DNA of 64,000 nucleotides from Panax quinquefolius (Eukaryota > Streptophyta > Magnoliopsida > Apiales > Araliaceae), in contig CM035151.1 of the NCBI GenBank assembly GCA_020205615.1, forward strand, positions 45,499,409 to 45,563,408. Direction: 5' to 3'. This document shows, in pieces, positions 22,002 to 34,748 of the stretch. The notes below the pieces were generated by a model, which saw only the letters and a list, made by a program, of their open reading frames with translations, was not told the DNA's origin and made no database searches. The first letter of the stretch is position 1. Every line of letters starts with the position of its first letter. Position numbers and translations under genes: made by a program.

Positions 22002-22334
22002 GTTGGTATTAGAGCTTAGGGATATAGTCAAGGCGAGATAAGAGTCTAGAACTAGAGGGAGAGACGAGTTATATACTTCGCTAGTGTGTGACTTACCTAA
22101 GCTAAAACTGTTTACTTGATAAGTTGATAAATTATGATATGTCAATTAACCTTTGGTTTGAAGATATATTCTAGAATGATATCTGAAATACAGGAGATGA
22201 GCAAAGGAAAAATCATGATATAGAGGATATAACCGGCATGGTACAATCCGAAAAGAAAACAAGGTATTCTCATTTCATCGAATATCAGGTACGTACGTAA
22301 ATTTCGAGGGCGAAATTTCATAAGGAGGGGTGAT
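22002..22334 (+). other. Internal region of E1: PBS, spacer and purine tract only
   Basis: 333 bp. A primer binding site resembling the iMet type (TGGTATTAGAGCT, 22004-22016) directly follows the 5' LTR, and a purine tract (AAGGAGGGGTGAT) directly precedes the 3' LTR at 22335. No open frame of note and no Gag or Pol motif. A short chromovirus-type 3' end (CGAGGGCGAAATTTC) is retained. Confidence 0.9.
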
Positions 22335-25300
22335 TGTGAGACATCGAATTTTATGAAATAAAAGTATTCAATTTTACTATTTTGGTAAATAGTTAAATTG
22401 ATAAAAGTTTAAAGTTAAGGGTAATATATGAAATTTTTTTTTGTAAAGTAAGTAAGTTGATATAAAATATTCATTGTGTAGGGGAATATTCGATTAGTCG
22501 GGGAATATTCTTTTTGTTGGGGAATATCCGTACGACGGTACAATCATTGGTGGACCCCACAACAGAAATATTGTCGGATTGAGAAAACGACAAACATATT
22601 TTTATGAAAATAACGGTGGAAGTTTTACCTTTAACTGTTGAAACACCCGGTGTTAAAAGTATAGTAATACGCGTGGTTGCATAGTAGCACACTATATTGA
22701 TTATTGATGCTTACGTGATAAGTCACTCAGTTTTGTTTTATTAGTATTATTAATGTAATAAAATGTAAAAGTTTTTTATATAAAATGTAATACTTTTATA
22801 AAGTTATTCGCTTTATTTGGCTAATAGTAAATTTTTTTTATAAAAAATGTAATACTTTTATAAAGTTATCTCATTTATTAGACAATAATTAGAATATATT
22901 ATATTTTATTATGCGTAGTGTTTAAATAATGTCTCGATAGTGTTTTTGCATAGTAAAATCTTTTTATATAAAACAAAATACTTTTATAAAGTTATTCGTT
23001 TTATTAGATTATAAATAGAATATATTATATTTTATTTAAAAGATTTTGCTTTAAATATGGACCGTTCGATTAAATGTAAATAAATATTGACCGTTCATGA
23101 ATTAGTTACTATACAGTCCATTCTTCTATAAATAGAAGCTCATTCCTTCATTATTTCTTACGAATTCACTGAAACTCTTGAGAGAGAAACTATAGAGAGA
23201 GTTCTTCTTCTAAAATCTTGAGCGTATTTCTTTAGAGTTTAAGAAAAGCTTTGAACGTAGTGCAAGTTTTCTTCAAGTATATTCCCGCCCTACCAGTCGA
23301 AATACTTTTCTTTTTAAGGTAGGGGATATAATTGTCGTACTCGTAAGGGATATTATTTGTTGTACTCGTAAGGGGTATTATTTCTTTTGTATTCATGAAG
23401 AGAACATCTGTTATTCCATTATTTATTATTCTGTTGGAATAACTTGTATACGCGGGCTACCCTATACTTGGTGAAATTCTTCTTTTATTCCATTCTTTAT
23501 TATTCTGTTGGAATATCCCATCATCGTATGCTTTTCTACCGGACTCGGTTCCATTCTTTATTATTCTCATTGGAATATCACGTGCGCATGCGTTTCTGGC
23601 AGGACCGGTTCCATTATTTATTATTCTATTGAATAACTCCGCCTGCAATGGGTCTATCGCATGCCTGGTGATTTCTTTTGTTATTCCATTCTTTATTATA
23701 CTCAGTTGGTTAAAACTTTGACTTCTATACTCCATGAAATTAATGGAACATCCTTGATATTTGCGCTTCATCCAGTATCTTTTCATGGAAATATTCTTCC
23801 GAGCATTCTTGAATTTTACTCCACAAAGTAAGATCATGTCGATAACTTGGACATTATTAAGTTCGTGGATAAATTAACTTATAAATCTTTAAAACTTATT
23901 CTTGAACTTGTTTTATTGAATTATTATGTCATTGTCATGATGAGTTATGTTGGTTATTATGTGAAAACATGAAAGTTTCTTAGAAATCACAAAGGGTTGA
24001 AAATCAATTTTTTTTAAAAATAGAGTATGAAATTCAATTGACCATATCTCCTATTATATTTCGAATTTTTGAGTGTGGTCAAGTTCTAGAGTTATATCTA
24101 TGAGTTTTCTAACTTCTCCAAGTGGAATCACTAGAAAATGTGTTGTAGAGTTTTGTGTGGACTATTTTAGTAAAGGAGTCAAAATCTGCAAATTGCCAAA
24201 AGACTTCTGCCCGATAAGTTTAAAAGGGCATTTTCGGCCACTTAGCTTTTGAAATAAATTCTGGCCTTTTGGGACATGAAAATATATGGTATAAAGTATC
24301 TCATATCCAAAAATGAGCTCATTCCGACTTAAAATGAGCAAGTTATGACTATTTCAATATTTAGGTTTTTCCAACGAAAAACGCTATAACCGGAGTTCTA
24401 TAAGTCCGATGACCATGAAATTTAAACTGGAAGCTCACGTTAACATGTGTAAGATCCTGCCAAGATTTGGGAATTTCTAGAGTTAACCTTGAGGTAGCTA
24501 ATTTCTTAAGGAATTAATTAGAAATTGATTTTTCAAAAAATAATATATGAATATTAAAAATTCCGAGAAAAATATATGTTCAATATGGGACTATATTCTG
24601 CTTAATCCCGGAAAAGAATAATTTTTGGGATTGATTTGATATTTTTCATGAAATGATTTATTTACGAACATATGAATTAAATATGTTATGTTGAAAAATT
24701 GGTAAATATGATTTTATGTGTTGAAAATCTTATATAAGGTATATGCAGATTTTTGATGAGTAATTTGATTATTGGTGATGAAATCTTATGAGTATGTCAT
24801 TTTTGAATGATTAAATGCATTATTTGGAAAAGTGTAAATAATTAAATTAAATTGTTTATAAGTTTAAGAAGTGATTAAAATATTGTTATTAACAATATTA
24901 GATTATGATTTTATTAAGTGATTGATAATGTTTGGATAAATTTAAAGTCTTTAATATTTATCCTTGTTTTAGTTTGACTAATGTTTATAATATGGTCATC
25001 ATCCTCATCCTTATATTATGTTGAAAGTCATCTGTGGCCTGTAGTGCATAGATGGACTTGGTATGATTATGACCAGAAATTATTCGTTATAATCATAACC
25101 GTAATGTTACAAATGATGTGGAAAAAGTCCTCATTGGCCCGTAGTGCATTGATGGACAGTTTTTGGTATGATTATGGCTATGGATTCTCATTTGGCCGTA
25201 GTGCAAGATGAATTGTTTTATGGCATGATCAAGACCGTTGATGAAAACACGATTATCTTTGGCCGTAATGCATGGATAATTCGTGGTCGTGATAATAATG

Positions 25301-26835
25301 AATATCCTTGGCATGTAGTGCAGGGATTATTCGATGATGTGAATTAATTATTGAGCTGAGTCTCAGCGATGAAATATTAATTCATGGATGTGATAATAAT
25401 GAATATCTTTGGCCGTAGTGCATGGATAATTCATGGATGTGATACTAACGAATATCCTTGGCCGTAGTGCATGGATAATTCGATGATGTGAATTATTTAT
25501 TAAGTCGAGTCTCAGAGATAAAATATTTATCATACACTTTTAATTCGTAGAAGATAGTAGATATCATGCTCCACTTGACTCTTCTAAAATACAGTTGTAT
25601 GTCTTTGGCATGTAGTGCAAAGATGAATTGTTAATGAATATCTTTGGCCGTAGTGCAAAGATGAATTTATTAGTATGATTATGAGCAGGAATTCTGATTT
25701 GGTATAACCATGATTTTTGACGTTTCAGGTGAAGATAGGTGATGAAAATTATCTTCGTCCTGGTTGCGAAGAGGAATTTAGAACCACAATTATGATTACG
25801 AGTTATTCATATGATTGTGGACAAAAACTGTTGATTTATTTTACATGGATAAAACATTATTGGTGGACTTTTAACATAGAGAAGATAATAGACCTTATGG
25901 TCTATTTGACTCTTCTAATGGATTGCTCGTTCCGCTGCAACTATGGTTGAAAAGTTTTATCATCTACAATATGTTCTAAATCTCTGATTTATTATTGATG
26001 AAAGCTATTGATAATTTAATTATCTTTAGTAATGATATTCTTTATCAATAGTTGTGCTCACCCTTTCTACGCTTTACAATTCCTTTCGTGTAATAAGAGT
26101 GTTGCTTAGAAAGAGTGTTGTCAATCGAGCGGGGATAACAGGGAATAGAATAGTGGTATCTAGTGCTGGAGGTTCTCCTAAATAGTATAAAAAGTGTGTG
26201 TGATTCTCATATAATATTTAGTAGTTATATTTGGTGAATCAAATAGGTGAGGTGAACCCAACTTTGAAGGGTATTTTGCCACTATCATACAAGATGTCTA
26301 ATAACATACAACCTCGTGTTATTATAAGATGTGGTTGTGCGATCCACTTGTTTCGAGTATATCTACTGGGCACTACCTATATGATCTTGGAGTTTATTTA
26401 AAATATAATATTCACTTGGAGACAGTGGAGATAGTTATATGTCAAGAGAAGACTCACCACTGGAAAGAAGATGATAGTAATCTTCTCGTTTTTCTTTGGG
26501 GTCTATTGGGTTAACCGAGGATAATTCTGTGGACATATGATATCTATTATAACCTAGATGCATGGCCTCACATGTACGAAGGTTTCCATGAGCACTTCCC
26601 AAAGATTTAATTTCTAAAACAGTTTTTGACTATTCTTTTATGTAAAGTACCATTGTAAGGTTGTGGTCGAGGCACCATGAGAGTTACATACATTTGTATT
26701 AAAACTCACAGTTAACTGTGGTTGTATTCTATACGACAGTTCAACAGTTGTATAAATGAAGTTTTATTTGAATTTTGTACCATGTATCTGGCAACTCAAA
26801 ATGGGTGATGTATACCTAATTTTGGGGGCGTCTCA
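22335..26835 (+). repeat. 3' LTR of E1
   Basis: 4501 bp, collinear with the 5' LTR apart from insert F. TATA box at 23126; TTCCA/TGGAA units at 23405-23700; hairpin array at about 25027-25670. It ends GGGGGCGTCTCA (one change from the family's GTCACA) before TTTTG. Confidence 0.93.
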
Positions 26836-27445
26836 TTTTGGATCCGTACATTCCATCTAAAGGATAAACATTTGTGGTTCATGAATCTTCCCAATGAATG
26901 CTCATGGATATGGAAGAAAGTCCTGAACCTCAGACACATTGCAATTAATAATATCAAATATCAAATAGGTAATGGTAACCTTACAAACCTCTGGTTTGAT
27001 CCTTGGATCCCAGGAAATCCACTTGCTCGATTCCCCAACTCCCCTGTTATTACTAACTCAGGGCTTGGACCAAATGCTATTGTTTGTAGTATTATTTGAA
27101 ACTCTACCTGGTCCCTGCCTCCTTCAAACCACCACTCAGTCATCGAGTTTAGGCAAAACTTTGACATCTCTTGTCACCTTTGTAGTATTCATAATGAGAC
27201 TTTCCAACACCTTTTCTTTGAGTTCCCCTTTTCTTTTGCTCTTCTTGTCTCGGTCCTTTGTTACTATGGCTAGAAGGGGCTCTCCAGAAACTGGTCTTCC
27301 ATTACCGAATAAATTATCACCCACCCCAAAGGCACTATACATCATGGCATCCTTCACCTTGGATTTGCTGCTATCGTATACCATATATGGCAAGAACGTA
27401 ATGGTAGGCTTCATGGTAAGGGCCCTACCCCTTCTAGAATCATTG
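26836..27445 (+). pseudogene. LINE segment 4 (C-terminal zf-RVT-like region)
   Basis: Resumes the LINE frame after E1: KDKHLWFMNLPNECSWIWKK, then NIKYQIGNGNLTNLWFDPWI at about 26955-27010, the conserved G-D-G/N-W-DPW region that follows the RT in plant LINEs. A cysteine/histidine segment and FQHLFFEFPF-like sequence follow, with a stop near 27098 and frameshifts after it. The function of this domain is not well known; it is often called zf-RVT. It is cut at 27445 by copia B. Confidence 0.88.
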
Positions 27446-29326
27446 TGAAAGTAGTATGCACACAAGCCAATCATGTTTGATGATAAAGCATATACTTTGT
27501 AACAATCTTATTCATTTATTAATAAAAAGTATTAATTTATTAAAGGCTTTTTTAATTATCTACATGATCTTTGTTTTATAATATGTGATAAACCCATAGT
27601 TTTAAGCAATGCTTTTAGAATAATGATGATGATCATTCTAATGAAATCTAAATTCTTAGAAAGCTTAAAACTAAAATAGTTCCCAATCATTGGATTACTA
27701 AATTGGGGATTAGTGAATCCGGATAGATTGGTACATACGTTTGCTTGCTCATTGGATGAGGATGATTGATCTCATGATCATTTGTGTGGAGACACTAAAG
27801 CAAGTATACGCAGGTGCTTATTAGAGAATAAGTTCATTTTGCGTGGCTCGCTAAGGAATACCTAATGGAGTTTTATTTGCTGTCAATAGGAATTCTCAGT
27901 AGTGATAGTAGTACAAGTGATCTTTGGACTTGAGATCATCATAGTATCTTGTGTATGATGAGTTATACTTTGACTTATTCCTTAAGACCCTTAGGGTATA
28001 TCAAAGGGTATGCTTGGGTATAATAAGTTGTACATGGAGATAATGTATGATCAATAAAGAATCTACCACTTCTAATAAAAGAAGAGAATGTCCTATGTGA
28101 TTCGATAAATGACAACCCAAAGAGTCCTTGGCCAAGGCGAAATGAAATTAGAAAGGAGTTTCTAATTTGCATTATTTGGAGTTGTGCATTTAAGGATCGA
28201 AATACATATAATTAAATAAAATAAGACTTGATGATAATTCCATGTCTTATATTTAATTGCGACATTGTATGGTGGAAGGATTGAATTGTCACGGTAACTA
28301 TTTACTCAAAGGTTCTTTAATGATTAATGTTGAAATCTATATTATCCGGAAAGTCGTTGATCGCTAAAGGCTTATCCCTATTGTAGAAGAATATTATTTA
28401 TTTAAATAAATTAATTGTTTAATTTATTTATTTAAATAAGATTAAATTGTTCTAATTTATTTATTCACAACCGGTTTAATATGGAGAACCTAAAGGGTCA
28501 CACCATAAAAGGAAGAATAATTATTTAAGAAGTTAATGGCATAATCGTAATAATATAGTTATGTATATTTAATTTAATCTATGGTGATAGAATAAATTAA
28601 ATAGCTTAATATTTATTATTTAATATTTTAGAAATATTAAATATAAATTAATAAGAGGAGTCTTATTAATATTATTACAATTATTATTATTTTAATTTCT
28701 AAAAGAGTTTAGGAATAAATTTAATATAAGTACTCTCATTTATTCCTAATAAGATTAGGAGGTTAAATTAATTAAAGAGTTTAATTAATTATCCCTAATA
28801 AGATTAGGGAGCTTAATTAATTAAAAGAATTTAATTAATTAAATAAAACCCAATTCCTTAATTGTTAAGGTGGGTTGCCCACATCTATAAATAAGAGGAG
28901 TCTTATTATGGGTGGGTATGGGTTGTTGATTTTTCAACATACGTTATTCCAATTGTTGGGAGAGTACACCCTTTCTATAGAGATAGAAAAACTAGGGTTT
29001 AGCCAACCACCCATCTTCTTGAATTTTATTCTTCCTTGGTGGATCACCTCTAGAGGCCAAACATTTGGGTGGTTAACGTTGATCAAAGGAAGGAACCAAA
29101 CCCGGTGGATTCAAGATTGAACGCGAAAGGATTTGGAGGTGAACTTGTACCTGAGGAAGCTCGATCTTCAAGGGTATGATTTTATTCTTTATCTTTTCGT
29201 TTAATTAATAATTATGCATAAAGGATGATCCGGGTATATGGTTTGTAAATTTTTAAACTCTGATTTTACCACGCTTCCGCTAATTTTATGCAATTTGATT
29301 GCGTTATGAATATTACAAACCTAACA
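27446..29326 (+). repeat. 5' LTR of copia B
   Basis: 1881 bp with the family's TATA-like box (about 28885) and hairpins, for example AAATTAGAAA/GGAG around 28146-28169. Near-identical to 34749-36622. Confidence 0.93.
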
Positions 29327-29327
29327 G

Positions 29328-29340
29328 TGGTATCAAAGAC
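29328..29340 (+). other. Primer binding site of copia B
   Basis: TGGTATCAAAGAC, two bases after the LTR. Same site as in copia A with two changes from the iMet complement. Confidence 0.85.
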
Positions 29341-29666
29341 AAACCTTTATGCGAATTATTAATTGTTCAAATTTAATATGTATATTGATATGTGTTTAGA
29401 ACAATTTAATTGGGCATAATTTTATTGTATAAAATTTAATAAATAAATAAAAAAAAAAAGGTCTGTTCGGTTTTAAGGCCACCACCATGCAAATGGAAAT
29501 TAAAAAAAAAAAAATCTGCCATTTTTTTAAATTTTAGGGATACATGAGTCATTTTTTAAAAAGAAATCAGCAGCCCATTAAAAAAAAAAAAAACGGAACA
29601 TATATGTTTGCACGCAAATCAAGATGGCAACAAAAACCGGCAGTGTTAGCATGTTTAAGGGAATGG

Positions 29667-29699
29667 TTATATATATATATATATATATATATATTACGA

Positions 29700-29727
<28 letters not shown>
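29667..29727. repeat. (TA)n microsatellites in the copia B leader
   Basis: Two TA runs separated by TTACGAA. Confidence 0.95.
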
Positions 29728-29731
<4 letters not shown>

Positions 29732-29740
29732 TATTATATA

Positions 29741-30488
29741 ATTAAAATAAAAGTTTATTTTAATTTTAAAATAAAAGGTTTATTTTAATATTAAAATATA
29801 AAGTTTTATTTTAATTTTAAATAATTTTATAATTAAAATAAAAGTTTATTTTAATCTTAAAATAAAAGGTTTATTTTAATATTAAAATAAAAGATTTATT
29901 TTAATTTTAAAATTAGAATTTCATGCTAACTAATTAGAGTTGGAATTGGATTCCATAATAACTAATTGGAGTTGAAATTTGATTTTATTTTTCCTAAAAT
30001 AAAGGAGTTTATTTGTGAATAGAGAAGTAAATCCATCTTTCCTTAAATAAAGGAGTTTGTTTAGATATGAAATAAGATTTCATATTATTCAAAATAAAAG
30101 AGTTTATTTGTGAATAGGAAAGAGAATCCTAATTTCCTTAAATAAAGGAGTTTATTTAAATATGGAATAAGATTTCATATTATTCAAAATAAAGGAGTTT
30201 ATTTGTGAATAGGAAAGAATATCCGTGTTTCCTTTAATAAAAGATTTTTTTTTATGGAATTGATTCCATAATTAATTAAAATAAAAGAGTTTATTTTAAT
30301 TAAAGATTTTTTTATTTATATATATATATGGAATTGGATTCCATAATTAATTAAAATAAAGGAGTTTATTTTGATTAAAATTTTGATTAAAATAAAATAG
30401 TTTATTTTATTCAAAATTGGATAAATTAAAATAAAATAGTTTTATTTTGATTTAAATTTGGATTAAAATAAAGGAGTTTATTTTGATT
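29741..30488 (+). repeat. Array of AAATAAA-loop-TTTATTT hairpin units in the copia B leader
   Basis: About 16-17 units, against about 12 in copia A, with the same arms and loops (GGAG, AGAG, ATAG, AG). Unit gain or loss between the copies is evident, but the arms stay complementary. Confidence 0.85.
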
Positions 30489-31214
30489 CAAAAATAGATT
30501 TTATACTAAATAAATTTGCCCATTAAATGATATCAATATATATATTAAATGTTTATTATTCATGAGATGAATGTTATTTATTGATGCATATGGTGATGTG
30601 TATGATAATAAAAGAGATTGATTATGGACTATCGACCAATGCGATTGGATTTTATTTTAGTTGGATGCATGAATGTATGGGTTTTAATAAATGGGGTCTC
30701 ACAGACCTCGCCTTCTCTAATTTTTCTTAATGTAAATTCTATTCCCTCCTATGTACTTCCCTCGATCACGATCAAGGTTTCTATTTATTTTAAAATAGTT
30801 TTGTAATAGGAATATTTAGAATTAATTTTGAAGAATTAGAGATCAAGGGACAAAAAGCACTTGAAGACCCGTTTGTAATAGAGCCCGGGTTTAAATGTAA
30901 TAGTTATATTTAAATATTATTTTTGCACCCCCCTGGGGTTTGACCTTTTAGTTCACTTGGTGGCTCTAGTGAACCAAACTAGAATAAAAGTCCATAATCA
31001 ATCCGGGTAGAATATAGTATTCTATATATGCATGCGTATACTATATATATATATTATATATTATGCAAACATGCTTCGCATGTTCATTAATATGACGCGA
31101 TTTTATATATATATATGTATATGCATGCTAAACAAGATGAGACAAATTAATAACAAACCCCTCAATTTTTATATATTAAGTCCTAAGCGTTCAAAGATAT
31201 TTGGAATATCGAAC

Positions 31215-31580
31215 GTCGCCTTCTAGCATGATAAAATTAATAGAGTATTAAATATTTAATATGAGTTTGTTGTGTCACCACAAGGCAAGTATTAAGTATT
31301 TAAGATGTTAATTTATCACATTTGATGCTTATAAAGAAAATTGAACAATATTGTTTTGTTGTGTCACCACAAGGATGATATTTTTCTTTTTTGAATATAT
31401 GGAGTGCTAGGTTGAACTTAACTTGGATAATTTTGATTCGGATGTGTCACCACTTGATCAAAATAATCTAAGAGGCAAAATACAAGGAGTTGCATAGTTG
31501 ATGTAATTGACAAAAGTTGTCTACCTATTTATTTATATATAGTTTGTTGTGTCACCACAAGGCTATATACATTTGAAATG
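31215..31580 (+). repeat. Four large hairpins with a shared core before gag, copia B
   Basis: Core TTGTGTCACCACAAGG at 31270-31285, 31359-31374 and 31547-31562, and the variant near 31443-31457. Spacing and flanking complementary arms are the same as in copia A. Confidence 0.75.
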
Positions 31581-31765
31581 GGATCCTTATTCTCACTAGC
31601 AAATCTTTAATTAGATTTTACCGAACTATATAAGTGAGGGTAATATAGTTTGAAGAAAATAGTGGGAGATACCAATTTAAAACAAGACCTAATTTATTTT
31701 GGTAATTAATAAAAGAATGTATGTTAAAATGTTGTTAATTACAAATTCATTTACGTAATTTTACA

Positions 31766-32575
31766 ATGTCTAAAATTACTATCATCATGAAGCATATTAG
31801 ATGCTAAATTAACCAGATTCAATTAAACGGATTGGTTAAGGAATTTGAGAATAGTTCTCATGGTTTGAAAAGCTATCTTATGTCCTTAATACGCTTATCC
31901 CCTCGCAATGGTTGCGCATAATGCCTCTGAGGAAGACATTGCTACTTTTAGAAAGTGGCAAGATGATGCACGATTGGCTCAATGCATCATGCTCGTATCC
32001 ATGAGTAACAAGCTTCAAATACACCAAAACTATGGATACTTCTACTATACTCCCGCACGTCAAGTAGTTGATGGTGAGGAAAGTAGGACCGATAGATATC
32101 GATATCTAAGGAGCTCTTCCGATCTAGAATGGCCAATGGCACTATAATACGATAAAAGGTTCTTAACATAATCAATTTGATTGATCAATTAAGATAACTG
32201 GTTTTATCATGGATGGAGAGTTGAGCCAAGATTTGATCTTGCTCACTCCCTGGACTCCTTTCACAATTGTTGTGAATTTTTCATATGAACAAGCTAGATA
32301 TCGCCTTTGCCGATTTGCTTAACATGTTGAAAAATGTTGAGAGTCACTTTCAACCAAGAAAGATCAAGTCTTCTTGGTAGGGGCCAAAGGATCTTCCGAA
32401 AAGAAGAACGATTCAAAGAAGGTAAATAGAAAGGCATAAACAAAGGATAATAAGAACAAAAGCGATATGGATAGCAAAGGAGTTTGCTTCCACCGCAATA
32501 AGCTTCGACACCGGAAAGAAATCATGAGAAGCATCTTGCAGAGGCTAACCAAAGAAGCTTAGTGAAGTTTCTACA
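31766..32575 (+). pseudogene. gag: Copia B gag remnant
   Basis: ATG at 31766 corresponds to the copia A gag start. FRKWQDDARLAQCIMLVSMS is readable at 31940-32000, and a lysine-rich part at about 32390-32470. At the zinc knuckle (32485-32530) the second cysteine codon TGC is CGC and further positions are changed, so the finger is lost by different mutations from those in copia A. Confidence 0.82.
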
Positions 32576-33169
32576 TAATACAAATTTGTTCATGATTTAA
32601 AATAAATTTTTTTAAGTCAAGGTTCTACTTGGGTATTGGATACCAACTTTGGTTATCATAAATATAGATTTATGAAGGACCAAGCAAAAGTAGAAAGCTA
32701 AACAAATATAAGTAATCCTATATGCGGAAATGTAGCAAAGGTTGCCACATTAGCCATAAAACTTATAGTTTAGCAATGCTACACGGCAAATCTATTAAGT
32801 CAATAAGTTGTTATTGTATTCCAGCTTCTTGTTAAAAATATTATTTCCATTTTATTGTTGGACAATGAAATCTTTGGTATTATAATTAAGAACAATTGTT
32901 GTTCTATTTATAATAATAATGTTTTGTATAGAATCGAATATTACTTAATAAATTTTGTATACTTGACTTACGTGAAAAATTATTTTGTAAATTGAACAAA
33001 CTAGTATAAGAAAAGAGATGATCATTCAAAGAGTTGAATGTATGTATTTGTTGAATACAAGTGTGAATTATTTGAAAGGTTCAAAGAATTCGTAAGTGAA
33101 ACAAATTGACAAAGTATTAAGATTCATTGATTAGATCAAGGAATAAATACTTGTGCAATAAGTTTCTAG

Positions 33170-33570
33170 ATCATCTCAAATGGTTTTCTCATAATGGACA
33201 CATCCTGATACGCAATAATTGATTGATGTATTTGAATGGAAAAATCGTACCTTGTTGGACATGGTGCGGTCCATAATGATTTTACCGACATTCCAGTATC
33301 CTTCTGGGATAATGTCCTAGAAATGACTGCATATCTACGAAAAAGGTAACCTCGAAATCCGGCCCCAAGACTCCATAAAAGTTATGGACAGGGAGGATTC
33401 CTAATCTTAAGTATGTTAAGATAAGGGGTTGTCCAACTTATGTGAAACGGTTTCAAAGGATAAGCTTGGGACAAAATTTGACAAGTATGATTTGTGGGAC
33501 ATCCTAAAGTAAGTTTAGGTATATGTTCTATAATCCTACTTAGCGAAAGGTGTTTGTTGTGAAACACGCT
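33170..33570 (+). pseudogene. pol: Copia B integrase remnant
   Basis: Collinear with the copia A integrase remnant, including the CTTGTTGGACATGGTGCGGT stretch and a VGHPK-like end. Broken by stops and frameshifts. Confidence 0.6.
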
Positions 33571-33819
33571 TCCTTCTAAGATAAAGGTGTTTATCATTAA
33601 AAGGGCTAGTGGGAGGATAATAGATCTTGAAAAGTTCAAGAACCACAAAATACTATAAGTCAAATAAGAGGAACTCAGAGATGTACCTATTGTACCACCA
33701 CAACCAAATCGTAAATCTAGAATAATCTTGAAGATACCCAGAGGTATGGATTCATCATGGATGATGATGATGAGGTACGATCATAGAAGATGATGATCCG
33801 AGTTACATACGATGAGGTA

Positions 33820-34120
33820 AGAGTTCTAGTGTGTACAAAAGGGTCGATTGGGAGCGTCGTGAAATTTCTAGTATTATATGTTGATATACTACTTGGGATG
33901 AGGAATTACATACCAATGCTACAATCAAGAAAAGATAAAGTTGTCTAAACAATTCCTCCACGAATGATTTGGGAAGAGTATCTTAATTGGGGATATAAAT
34001 CTATATAGATAGATTTAAGAGGATGCTCGACTTAACCCAAGGAACGTATATTCATTTGATGCTAAAGTCGTTTAGCATGGCAAACTCCAAGAGATGTCTC
34101 ATGTATGATGAACTATGGAG
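33820..34120 (+). pseudogene. pol: Copia B RT remnant lacking the same YVDD aspartate
   Basis: At 33877-33885 TATGTTGAT is followed by ATACTACTT, so the catalytic box reads YVD-ILL with one Asp codon missing, as in copia A at 7764-7772. A segment before it (about 60 codons long in A) is deleted here. Frames are otherwise broken. Confidence 0.8.
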
Positions 34121-34379
34121 TGTATCTCTCTTTATAGTCCCCACAGACTCCAAAAGAGAGATCACATGAGTAACTATCATGTATGCAATGAAATATACGA
34201 GACATGATGTTGATCGATCATATTCGAGAAGTTCACTATGAGTCGCTGAAAAACATCTTAAAGTGCTTAACCCATTTACTAAGGATGTGATCATATTCAT
34301 GGTGGGTCTAAATTAAACCAAGAGGGCTTAACAGACTCAAGTTTTTCGATGACTAAGATGACGTAAAAATCCACTTTAA

Positions 34380-34740
34380 GGTAAAGCGTTATCTTAAACA
34401 GTGGTGCAGTGAATTGGAAAGGTTCCATACAGCAAAGAGTTGCTGCTTTAGTGATAAAGACAAAGTATATAGCTATAAATGAAGCTACAAGTTGATTGTT
34501 TGGATTAAAGTTCATTACAAAACTAGGAATAGTTCCTAAGTCTCATCTTGGATCTAAACATGTGTTGTGGCACTTTCATTTGATTATTAGAATCATTGAA
34601 AGATGGGAAATCACTATAGAGATAGTGGACTCTCATAAACAACATTACATATCCATTAACTAAAGCTTATCCAACAGCAGGATAATCGTCACTTAGAGAA
34701 GAAGAGTATAAGATACCATGACGATTGGCTTTAGTGCAAG
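34380..34740 (+). pseudogene. pol: Copia B RNase H remnant
   Basis: Decayed VNWKGS...KTKY-type region collinear with copia A 8270-8620, ending in AGTGGGAGAT directly before the 3' LTR. Confidence 0.65.
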
Positions 34741-34748
34741 TGGGAGAT

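Larger units (their letters stand above)
16075..26835 (+). mobile_element. Element E1: giant-LTR, coding-free Ty3/gypsy derivative
   Basis: TGTGAGACCCC... ends at GGGGGCGTCTCA and is flanked by a perfect TTTTG duplication (16070-16074 and 26836-26840). The 5' LTR is 16075-22001 (including the 1.43 kb insert F), the 3' LTR is 22335-26835, and the internal region is only 333 bp. The internal end reads AATTTCGAGGGCGAAATTTC before a purine tract, the typical 3' end of Del/Tekay-like chromoviruses, so E1 looks like such an element with all coding DNA removed. It inserted into the LINE. Solo LTRs of the same family are E2 (38556-43117) and E3 (51126-53635). Confidence 0.93.
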
